This document shows positions 1 through 5,488 of a stretch of DNA of 7,420 bases, one piece after another. The notes beneath the pieces are model-generated. The model was not told where the DNA came from. It was given only the letters and a program-made list of their open reading frames with translations, and did no database searches. The stretch is from an uncultured Fusibacter sp. (GTDB lineage Bacteria; Bacillota; Clostridia; Peptostreptococcales; Acidaminobacteraceae), in contig CALFXQ010000406.1 of the NCBI GenBank assembly GCA_937958285.1, positions 1 through 7,420 of the forward strand. The letters are read 5' to 3'. Position 1 is the first letter of the stretch, and each line of letters begins with the position of its first letter. The translations under genes and the position numbers were made by a program.

Positions 1-427
1 GACAATTGTCAGTTTATCAGTCGATGCACTAGAGGCAGTGCCCAGAGCCTACCGCGAGGCGGGCTTTTCATTTGGTATGAGCCATGGACGGGTGATTTAT
101 AAGATATTAATACCAACTGCAAAAAATGGGATTATTTCAGGTGTACTTCTTGGTGCCGGCCGAGGATTAGGTGAAGCCATTGCCGTCTCTATGGTTTGTG
201 GTGGCATCGGTTTGATGCCGACGGCGAAGCTCGGTTTTTACAATTTGCTTGCTCCGGTCTTGCCATTATCTGCAGCCATTGTGAATAAGTCCGAGGCAAT
301 GGGCGCTGGGCAGGTAGAGAGTGCGTTGTTTTCTGCTGCTTTCCTGCTTTTGCTTTTTGGCGTTATAACCTCGTTAACAGCGAGATGGATCGATTTAAAG
401 GGAAGTGTAGGTGCGAAGCGTGTCTAA
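1..427 (+). CDS. pstC: Phosphate ABC transporter permease PstC, C-terminal part (5' end missing)
   Basis: The reading frame is open from base 2 to the TAA at 425-427, so this is the last ~141 residues of a gene that begins outside the window. PstC is one of the two inner-membrane permease subunits of the PstSCAB phosphate importer. The visible part starts just before the cytoplasmic coupling loop (EAA loop): it reads ALEAVPRAYREAG, then a conserved G in LGAGRGLGEAIAV, the signature of PstC-type permeases that contacts the ATPase PstB. Two hydrophobic segments follow, near the middle and at FSAAFLLLLFGVITSL. The GTG at 38 is an internal valine codon, not a start. The gene overlaps the start of pstA by 17 bases, which implies translational coupling. 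Family assignment is firm; the C rather than A identity follows from position before pstA and from the sequence around the loop. Confidence 0.93.
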   Translation, partial: TIVSLSVDALEAVPRAYREAGFSFGMSHGRVIYKILIPTAKNGIISGVLLGAGRGLGEAIAVSMVCGGIGLMPTAKLGFYNLLAPVLPLSAAIVNKSEAMGAGQVESALFSAAFLLLLFGVITSLTARWIDLKGSVGAKRV

Positions 428-1424
428 TCTTACGAATACAGTAGCGCTAAAGGTTGGCCACTCCATAGAGGAACCCATTAGCGCGAATAAAAAGAATCGC
501 AATTGGTTTGAGCCCTTGGTGCAGCTCTACAGTTATGCAGCCATGGGGGCCATAATGGCAGTGTGTTTACTTATTTTAGCTGTACTTTGGCACTACGGAC
601 ATTCGGCAATCTCTTGGAAATTCTTGAGCACAGAGCCCGCAACTTCAGCGAGTCATTTGCTGGAATCTGGCATTCTTACACCACTTATTGGCACATTGCT
701 GCTTACGTTTATTGGCATGACTGTAGCCTTTCCATTTGCCCTTGCAACGGCAGTGTACTTGTGTTTTTTTGTAAAAAATAAGCAGTTTGGCAATTTGCTT
801 CAGACATCTGTCGATATTTTGGCGGGAATTCCAACAATCGTCATTGCACTTTTTTCGAGGGCGATATTTACACATCCCGCATTTGGATTTTTGAGCACGA
901 CTATTGAAAATGCCGATGCCCTTGCGCCGAAGGCCTTTGGCAAGTCTTTTTTAGTCGCGGGCATAACCATGGCTATCATGATTTTGCCCTTTATGATAAA
1001 AGCCATGCTCTCAGCGCTAAGAGACGTACCCAAGACCTATTTTCACGCTTCGATTGCACTGGGAACAACACCCTTTCACACCATACGCCACGTCATGCTC
1101 TTAGCGGGAATGCCGGGGCTAATTACTGGCGCTGTTTTGGGCATGGGGCGCATTATGGGCGATACGGCCATTGTGTGGCTTGCGCTTGGTGGCACACTGC
1201 GCATGACCGGTGTTCAGCCGTGGTATGGACCTGCAAATTGGCTTTCAACCCTTCAAAATACAGGCAGTACACTGACTAGCTACATCTACTTCACATCTCC
1301 AGCTGGTGAAGGTAACCAATACACAGTAGCGTTTGGTGCGTCGCTCGTACTCATGGTCATCATCTTAAGTCTTAATGGTTTATTGGCTATCGTCGGCAGA
1401 AAACGTACATTTAAGGAGTCTTAG
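411..1424 (+). CDS. pstA: Phosphate ABC transporter permease PstA
   Basis: This is the second membrane permease of the Pst phosphate importer, 337 residues. A GTG start at 411 is preferred because AAAGGGAAG at 397-405 lies at proper distance; the in-frame GTG at 420 would be too far from it. About 38 polar residues precede the first membrane helix (about 40-62). Further helices lie at about 88-120, 130-149, 180-200, 228-248 and 305-328. The PstA hallmark AGIPTIVIALF is at 138-148. The EAA coupling loop is at 203-253 (LRDVPKTYFHASIALG, then MGRIMGDTA). Two positions differ from the usual loop: the E of the EAA triad is H212, and the usual GET is GDT at 250-252. At 337 residues it is somewhat longer than most PstA proteins because of the N-terminal extension. 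It lies between pstC (17-base overlap) and pstB (9-base gap). Confidence 0.94.
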   Translation: MRSVSNLTNTVALKVGHSIEEPISANKKNRNWFEPLVQLYSYAAMGAIMAVCLLILAVLWHYGHSAISWKFLSTEPATSASHLLESGILTPLIGTLLLTFIGMTVAFPFALATAVYLCFFVKNKQFGNLLQTSVDILAGIPTIVIALFSRAIFTHPAFGFLSTTIENADALAPKAFGKSFLVAGITMAIMILPFMIKAMLSALRDVPKTYFHASIALGTTPFHTIRHVMLLAGMPGLITGAVLGMGRIMGDTAIVWLALGGTLRMTGVQPWYGPANWLSTLQNTGSTLTSYIYFTSPAGEGNQYTVAFGASLVLMVIILSLNGLLAIVGRKRTFKES

Positions 1425-1433
1425 AGGAAGCAT

Positions 1434-2192
1434 ATGGCAAAATCACTGGAAATTAAGTCCTTTAATGCCTTCTACGGAAAAAAGCAAGCGCTCAACAGTA
1501 TATCGTTGACCATACCTAAACACACAATTTTTTCATTGATCGGACCATCGGGTTGTGGGAAAACGACACTATTAAGGTCGATCAATCGACTAAATGACCT
1601 CAAAGAGAGTTTTAAAGCAGAAGGTGAAATCCATCTTGAAAGCATTTCTATTTATGAATTGAAGAGACAACGCGATGTGGAACAACTTCGCAAGCGCATT
1701 GGCATGGTATTTCAAGAGGCCAATCTTTTGCCTGCTTCCATTTTACACAATTTACTCCTGCCTCTTAAAGAGCATTATCGTATGTCGGCAAAGGAAGAAA
1801 TGGCGCATGCAGAAGAGGCCTTAAAAGCTGCCGCCCTTTGGGATGAAGTAAAAGATCGACTTAATCAATCTGCTCTAGAACTTTCAGGGGGTCAACAGCA
1901 GCGACTCTGTATTGCTAGAGCGTTAATATTGAAACCCGAAGTGTTGCTGCTCGATGAACCCTGTTCTGCCTTAGATCCTATCTCTACTGATCAAATCGAA
2001 CAGCTATTAGTGACCTTAAAAACGCGATGTACCATTGTGATCGTCACACACAATATGGAGCAAGCAGCTCGCATTTCAGATAATACCGCGATGTTTTATT
2101 TGGGAGATCTCGTTGAGGTAGCACCTACGCGAACGTTATTTGTAACGCCAACAACGGATATTTGTGCAAACTATATTATGGGAAAATTCTAG
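1434..2192 (+). CDS. pstB: Phosphate ABC transporter ATP-binding protein PstB
   Basis: This 252-residue cytoplasmic ATPase powers phosphate import through PstC/PstA. All ABC motifs are present: Walker A GPSGCGKTT at 37-45, the Q-loop glutamine in MVFQE (Q94), the signature LSGGQQQR at 150-157, Walker B VLLLDEP at 170-176, and the switch histidine in VTHNMEQAA (H206). The string SALDPIST after Walker B, RLCIARAL after the signature and FYLGDLVE near the end are typical of PstB rather than of other ABC ATPases. Length is normal for the family. The ATG at 1434 has AGAGGAAG at 1423-1430. It follows pstA by 9 bases and clearly belongs to the same transcript. phoU, which often follows pstB, is not present here; a small membrane cytochrome-like gene follows after 63 bases. 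Confidence 0.96.
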   Translation: MAKSLEIKSFNAFYGKKQALNSISLTIPKHTIFSLIGPSGCGKTTLLRSINRLNDLKESFKAEGEIHLESISIYELKRQRDVEQLRKRIGMVFQEANLLPASILHNLLLPLKEHYRMSAKEEMAHAEEALKAAALWDEVKDRLNQSALELSGGQQQRLCIARALILKPEVLLLDEPCSALDPISTDQIEQLLVTLKTRCTIVIVTHNMEQAARISDNTAMFYLGDLVEVAPTRTLFVTPTTDICANYIMGKF

Positions 2193-2255
2193 TGTAAGTG
2201 CTAGTTTAGTGGGTATATTTTAAATAGCATATGTTATATATAAATGGAGGCTATT

Positions 2256-2633
2256 ATGAATATTCACTCGCTGTTCAACGTCATTCTTCTTGCGTATTTA
2301 GTGTTCTTTCCCATCGCACTCGAAGTCAATAAACGCTACCTCAAGGGAAAAAATCCTAACTTTAATAAAGGCTTGAAAATTGGCCGCAAAATTCACCCTT
2401 TTGCAGGATTGACCTTAATCGTATCTGGTGCCCTTCACGGTTACTTAAAGCTAGGTGGTCAACTTCAGTTGCACACCGGTAGTTTGGTGATTTTAGCTTT
2501 GGTCACAGCAGGGATCATTGGTTTTTTATATAAAAAAACCAAGAACAGACCATTGGCTATGGCCCATCGCTTGGTAGGGGTGTTGGTTGTACTCTTATTT
2601 GCATTGCATTACTTCTTTCCTTGGGCTTTGTAA
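2256..2633 (+). CDS. Small four-helix membrane protein, probable di-haem cytochrome b / ferric-reductase-like
   Basis: A 125-residue integral membrane protein with four predicted helices at about 4-24, 46-64, 74-92 and 103-121. An ATG at 2244 is in frame, but GGAGG at 2246-2250 lies inside those first codons and is 5 bases from the ATG at 2256, so 2256 is the chosen start. Helix 2 carries H47 and H61, and helix 4 carries H104 and H118. Both pairs are 14 residues apart, and the two helices run in the same direction, which could place one haem near each membrane face. This spacing is typical of ferric-reductase and b-type transmembrane haem proteins; haem binding here is inferred. H4 and H73 are extra histidines. 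No flavin or NAD domain is attached, so any electron donor is separate. It follows pstB by 63 bases with no terminator seen between, and overlaps the convergent DUF3810 gene at its 3' end. Confidence 0.75.
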   Translation: MNIHSLFNVILLAYLVFFPIALEVNKRYLKGKNPNFNKGLKIGRKIHPFAGLTLIVSGALHGYLKLGGQLQLHTGSLVILALVTAGIIGFLYKKTKNRPLAMAHRLVGVLVVLLFALHYFFPWAL

Positions 2634-3721
2634 GCGAGTAGTAAGTCGACCATTTCGCCATAGCTCGCGGTTCCCGATACTTGTTGGTTAAACTTTAAGT
2701 AAGCGTCATTGACTTTTTCTTGTGACTGGCTAATTTCGCCTTCGTATTTTTTCCAATAGCCACTTAGTGCTTTTAAGTCAGCTCGCATTTCAGGTGAATA
2801 CTGTTCTCTTAGCACCCGAGCCTTTTCGGGTGCTTTTTCGTGCAGTTGATTCATGGTATAGATTAAAGCCAGCATGCTGCCAGAATACCTCACAGTTGCA
2901 TTTTTCGATTGCCCTGTAACAAGATAAGCCACAAAATTAGCCTCATCCTCTGGTGCAATACCACGCTGATGCGCAAGTTCGTGAGCCATTGTTGCAGGAA
3001 TTAAAAGTGCGGGTACATGCATATTTATATTGGCCTCACCGGTAAAAGGCATGTATATTCCGGTAATCCCAAGATAGCTCATGCCCTCAGAAAGCAATAC
3101 ACCCTTTGGAAGTGAGAGCGCACCAGAAATTAGGCCCATTTGTTGGCCTAAATCGCTACTTGCAAAATTTTTCGTATCTTCAGAGACGATCATGTCGATA
3201 ATGGCCATGTTCTGCAATTTTTCGGGGGAACGCACGATGACCTGTTGGTTGCGCTTTGCCTCGTCGATTAGGGATTTAGCAAGGGATTCAAGTGCTTGAA
3301 GCTGTCTGGGTTCAGTAGATAGGCCCATGCGTTCAGAAAGATCTGGTCGTAGGTAGTGAAAACCCCACACTAGCATAAACACACAATAGAGCATAATGAA
3401 ATAGGCGGTAACTTTTAATAGCCCGGTGCCCACAATGCGCCAGCGCATTTTTAGCACATGGCCGAGGGCTAAAAGGAGCAGGTAAATGCCAAAGAGCACA
3501 TGGGCATATAAGATGCCTTCGCCCAGCGAGGCAGGAAACCATCTGACAATTAGACTGAGAAGACGCGATAGATGTGGTGCGATGCCACGGCTATAATAGG
3601 TTTCAACTAAGTCAGGGGAGGCACTCGCGGCGCGCTGTAATAAGTATATTAAAAAGCCAATAAAAACAATTGCACCAAAGCGATAAAAAACCCTGTGATT
3701 TTTCTTGAATAAATGTCGCAT
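2609..3721 (-). CDS. DUF3810 family membrane protein with HExxH metalloprotease-like motif
   Basis: This 370-residue protein has three N-terminal membrane helices (about 13-30, 69-90 and 101-122) followed by a large domain. That domain contains HELAH at 247-251, followed by QRGIAPEDEANFVAYL. H247 and H251 are the expected zinc ligands, E248 the catalytic base, and a glutamate of the EDEAN stretch (E258 or E260) the possible third ligand, as in gluzincin peptidases. The C-terminal VNDAYLKFNQ and SYGEMVDLLL stretches fit the DUF3810 family, which is uncharacterised; no substrate is known to me. The ATG at 3721 has GAGGTG (complement of 3727-3732) 5 bases upstream. The final 25 bases overlap the 3' end of the cytochrome-like gene on the other strand. 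A plus-strand terminator hairpin is embedded in codons around residues 297-304. Family membership is confident; protease activity is inferred. Confidence 0.87.
   Translation of the reverse strand: MRHLFKKNHRVFYRFGAIVFIGFLIYLLQRAASASPDLVETYYSRGIAPHLSRLLSLIVRWFPASLGEGILYAHVLFGIYLLLLALGHVLKMRWRIVGTGLLKVTAYFIMLYCVFMLVWGFHYLRPDLSERMGLSTEPRQLQALESLAKSLIDEAKRNQQVIVRSPEKLQNMAIIDMIVSEDTKNFASSDLGQQMGLISGALSLPKGVLLSEGMSYLGITGIYMPFTGEANINMHVPALLIPATMAHELAHQRGIAPEDEANFVAYLVTGQSKNATVRYSGSMLALIYTMNQLHEKAPEKARVLREQYSPEMRADLKALSGYWKKYEGEISQSQEKVNDAYLKFNQQVSGTASYGEMVDLLLAYKAQGKK
2811..2838 (+). terminator. Rho-independent terminator embedded antisense in the DUF3810 gene
   Basis: A perfect 9-bp stem, AGCACCCGA (2811-2819) with TCGGGTGCT (2826-2834), encloses a 6-base loop and runs directly into five T (2834-2838). 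On the minus strand there is no T-run after the stem, so it is oriented for plus-strand transcripts. No terminator is visible at the end of the cytochrome-like gene (2633), so this hairpin ~180 bases further is the likely end of the pst/cytochrome transcript. The same bases encode residues KAPEKARVL of the DUF3810 protein. Confidence 0.72.
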
Positions 3722-3825
3722 TTTTGCACCTCATGGGTAAACGTATACTATAATTAATAAGGCGACACACGCAGCATTAAAGCTATGAATATCGAAGTTA
3801 AGCGACTTGAGTGAGGAGTGGGGGC
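3722..3825. promoter_or_regulatory. Divergent intergenic region with AT-rich promoter-like sequence
   Basis: These 104 bases separate the divergent DUF3810 gene (minus) and J-domain gene (plus), so promoters for both are expected here. The plus strand has a perfect TATAAT at 3749-3754; a possible -35, TTGCAC at 3724-3729, is 19 bases upstream, longer than ideal. On the minus strand TATAGT (complement of 3747-3752) overlaps the same block, without a good -35. If both are used, the two -10 regions overlap and transcription in the two directions would compete. The exact promoter assignment is weak. Confidence 0.4.
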
Positions 3826-5031
3826 GTGACAGAACTACAAGATTATTATAAGACCTTACAGGTACATCCGCAAGCAGAGCAAGAGGTGATTGAGGCAGCA
3901 TATAAGCGTTTGGCTAAAAAATATCATCCGGATGTGGCTGGGAGTGAGCTCGAACATTCTGAAATGACCATGCAACGCATCAATCAGGCCTACGAGATAC
4001 TAAAAGATGGAAATAGGCGAAAGGCCTATCACGCCCAGTGGCAGCAAGTCTTTGCCAAGGTCAATCACGAAGGACCGACAACACAGAAAATGCCCGCTAG
4101 CATTCAGCAGAGTATCATGATGGCAGCCTCTACCGTCACAAAGTACTTTGAGGCGATTCAAGCCACAGACTATAAAGAGGCATATCAACTTATCTCTCGA
4201 GTCGACCGGCAACGGCTCTCATTAGAACTTTTTACCCAGTGGCAACAAGCTGTAAGGCAAATCTTTGCCTTGCAAAATGTCTCTATTCAACCAGGGTTAT
4301 CGGATTTGCCCACAAACATTGCGTCATTTAAAGACGGACATGTATTGCGTTTTGTTGTAATGACGGTAGATTACAATAGTTTGATGGAGCGCCTCGAGCA
4401 AGATGCCTTCGAAAGACGTGTGGTTCGGGAGCAGGGGCAGTGGCGGGTTCAATTGGGTGCAACGGATGTTGAGGGTGCAATTAGACGTTTTCAGAGCCTT
4501 TCAGAACTAATGGCTACGAAATCGCACATGAAGGCCTATATTGACTCATATAGCAAGCACGATAGGGTTAACGGCGTGTTTAACAAGCGCGGCATCTTAG
4601 AGCTTGTCGATCGCGAAGGGTTACGCAGCAGCAGATATGGGCGAAGGTTTAGCCTTATTATGTTTGGTGTGGTTTTTAAAAAATCCATTCCCACTGTGGA
4701 ACAAAATGCCATAGAAGACTATGTTGCCGAATCGTTGGTGAGGTTTTGTAGAGAGCTCGACAGTATCGGTAGGTGGCAGGAACAAGTATTTATGATTCTA
4801 ATGCCTGAGACAGACTTAAAAGGGGCATTACAGGCTGCTCAAAAGCTTAAAAGAAAACTTTCAGAACTTTGTGGCCGCACCCCATCGAAGGCAACATGCG
4901 ACTTTCCAATTGGCGTAGACGTGTATCCAGGATCTGTGGCCATGGCCATCGATCGACTCGACTTTTTATATGAAGCCTCTTTAAAGCACAAAAAATTTGC
5001 CATTCAATCGATGCGCGGCCCACTAGAGTAG
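3826..5031 (+). CDS. J-domain protein fused to a degenerate GGDEF domain (candidate c-di-GMP-responsive co-chaperone)
   Basis: A soluble 401-residue protein with no signal peptide or membrane helix. The GTG at 3826 is chosen because AGGAG at 3814-3818 lies 7 bases before it; the in-frame GTG at 3811 would precede that site. Residues 5-72 are a J-domain: helix II EAAYKRLAKKY, the HPD motif at 34-36 that stimulates DnaK ATPase, and helix III RINQAYEILKDGNRRKAYHA. The Gly/Phe-rich, zinc-finger and substrate-binding domains of true DnaJ are absent. Residues ~98-211 are alpha helices then strands (YFEAIQATDYKEAYQLIS, later LRFVVMTVDYN and QGQWRVQLG), resembling an NTF2-like fold; this is tentative. 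Residues ~236-395 align with a GGDEF domain: NKRG for NRR, FSLIMFGVVFKK for the metal-binding strand, GRWQEQVFMILMPETD for the GGDEF hairpin, and a C-terminal IDRLDFLYEASLKHKK. Catalytic residues are lost (QEQVF at 318-322, no metal aspartates), but RELD at 309-312 keeps the inhibitory-site RxxD. It is probably a receptor or scaffold, not a cyclase. Confidence 0.82.
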   Translation: MTELQDYYKTLQVHPQAEQEVIEAAYKRLAKKYHPDVAGSELEHSEMTMQRINQAYEILKDGNRRKAYHAQWQQVFAKVNHEGPTTQKMPASIQQSIMMAASTVTKYFEAIQATDYKEAYQLISRVDRQRLSLELFTQWQQAVRQIFALQNVSIQPGLSDLPTNIASFKDGHVLRFVVMTVDYNSLMERLEQDAFERRVVREQGQWRVQLGATDVEGAIRRFQSLSELMATKSHMKAYIDSYSKHDRVNGVFNKRGILELVDREGLRSSRYGRRFSLIMFGVVFKKSIPTVEQNAIEDYVAESLVRFCRELDSIGRWQEQVFMILMPETDLKGALQAAQKLKRKLSELCGRTPSKATCDFPIGVDVYPGSVAMAIDRLDFLYEASLKHKKFAIQSMRGPLE

Positions 5032-5049
5032 TAAGATCCTGATGGACAT

Positions 5050-5077
5050 AAAAAAAACGCTCTTAATCGAGCGTTTT
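5050..5077. terminator. Bidirectional terminator between the J-GGDEF gene and the abrB-like gene
   Basis: Inverted arms AAAACGCTC (5054-5062) and GAGCGTTTT (5069-5077) enclose the 6-base loop TTAATC. Read on the minus strand, the stem is followed by a run of eight T (complement of 5050-5057), a strong terminator for the abrB-like gene. Read on the plus strand, it is followed by TTTTCGTTTT and would end the J-domain gene transcript, which stops at 5031. The abrB-like stop codon (complement of 5063-5065) lies in the loop, so the left arm in minus-strand sense is made of the last codons of that gene. Confidence 0.8.
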
Positions 5078-5308
5078 CGTTTTGTCTACACAACCTTTGC
5101 AAATCAATTTGCCCATAAAGTTCTGGGTGTGATTTGCTTCGCCACAAATAACACAAGCTGGTTGATATTTGCGAAGAATGATGTTTGCACCTTCTGTGAA
5201 GATTTCCAAGGGATCTTTAATCTCAATATCCATTGTTCTTCTTAATTCTATTGGCAATACAATGCGACCAAGTTCATCTACTTTTCTAACAACCCCTGTA
5301 GCTTTCAT
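5063..5308 (-). CDS. abrB: AbrB-family transition-state regulator with C-terminal CxxC...CxxC tail
   Basis: An 81-residue DNA-binding protein. Residues 1-48 are a textbook AbrB/SpoVT swapped-hairpin domain: KATGVVRKVDELGRIVLPIE, then LRRTMDI and LEIF, then IILRKY. In Bacillus, AbrB represses post-exponential genes; here such a role is inferred from the family. The C-terminal half differs from Bacillus AbrB: it has C52-x2-C55 and C70-x2-C73, 14 residues apart between the pairs, a likely zinc-binding knuckle (H60 is also nearby). This shortened cysteine form occurs in clostridial relatives to my knowledge. The ATG at 5308 has a near-ideal AGGAGGG (complement of 5312-5318). It is monocistronic: its own promoter lies at 5336-5364, and the terminator overlaps its stop codon. 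The family call is firm; orthology to Bacillus abrB itself is less certain. Confidence 0.9.
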   Translation of the reverse strand: MKATGVVRKVDELGRIVLPIELRRTMDIEIKDPLEIFTEGANIILRKYQPACVICGEANHTQNFMGKLICKGCVDKTKTLD

Positions 5309-5335
5309 AGGCCCTCCTCAATTAGATTCATTTGT

Positions 5336-5364
5336 AGTTTAACTTATTTTCTGGAAAATATCAA
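5336..5364 (-). promoter_or_regulatory. Predicted sigma-A promoter of the abrB-like gene
   Basis: On the minus strand the -35 is TTGATA (complement of 5359-5364) and the -10 is TAAACT (complement of 5336-5341), with a 17-base spacer. It lies ~30 bases upstream of the ATG at 5308 and just downstream, in minus sense, of a tandem 11-bp repeat. The spacing is ideal; the -10 has two mismatches from consensus. Confidence 0.6.
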
Positions 5365-5370
5365 ACAAAA

Positions 5371-5398
5371 CTATGAATTTTCTATGAATTTTCTTCAT
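5371..5398. repeat. Tandem 11-bp repeat with overlapping inverted repeat upstream of the abrB-like promoter
   Basis: CTATGAATTTT occurs twice back to back (5371-5381 and 5382-5392). The second copy leads into an inverted repeat, ATGAA (5384-5388) with TTCAT (5394-5398). The block lies immediately upstream of the predicted -35 of the abrB-like gene, a usual place for an operator or an A/T-rich upstream element. Which protein binds, if any, cannot be told from sequence; AbrB autoregulation is one possibility. Confidence 0.55.
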
Positions 5399-5454
5399 AC
5401 TTTTGTCTTATATTGCCATTTGCATGGTTTGAAGTAGTATTCGCTTAAATCCTG

Positions 5455-5463
5455 TGCTATACT
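5455..5463 (+). promoter_or_regulatory. Extended -10 promoter of the membrane protein/helicase unit
   Basis: TGC followed by TATACT (5458-5463) forms an extended -10 element, TGn plus a -10 with one mismatch. No good -35 is found at 17 bases; TTGAAG at 5429-5434 is 23 bases away and is too far. The site is 25 bases before the ATG at 5489, so the leader would be short (about 20 bases). Confidence 0.5.
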
Positions 5464-5488
5464 CGTATTAGTTGCTAAAGGAGTACCC

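Noticed and set aside
645..1033. Minus-strand reading frames of 76 and 77 codons opposite pstA.
   Set aside because: They lie within a well-supported pstA gene, lack ribosome binding sites and have no recognisable protein features.
2244..2255. Upstream ATG at 2244 as the start of the cytochrome-like protein.
   Set aside because: The GGAGG that must serve as ribosome binding site lies within these codons and is correctly spaced only for the ATG at 2256.
2193..2255. Independent promoter for the cytochrome-like gene (TATATT at 2214-2219 and the TTATATATAA block).
   Set aside because: A/T-rich -10-like strings are present but no -35 at correct spacing; not strong enough to list.
2518..2543. Near-palindromic stretch TTGGTTTTTTATATAAAAAAACCAA inside the cytochrome-like gene, considered as a terminator.
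   Set aside because: The stem is almost all A/T with only two G-C pairs and has a bulge; it encodes an ordinary GFLYKKTK stretch, and there is no separate T-run after a GC-rich stem.
3811..3825. GTG at 3811 as the start of the J-domain protein.
   Set aside because: It lies at or before the AGGAG ribosome binding site at 3814-3818 and has no site of its own; the GTG at 3826 fits, and the J-domain begins right after it.
3826..5031. Active diguanylate cyclase.
   Set aside because: The GGDEF motif is QEQVF and the metal-binding aspartates are replaced, so catalysis is very unlikely.
5042..5245. Plus-strand reading frame of 67 codons over the abrB-like gene.
   Set aside because: It runs antisense to a clear AbrB family gene, starts within the terminator region and has no ribosome binding site.
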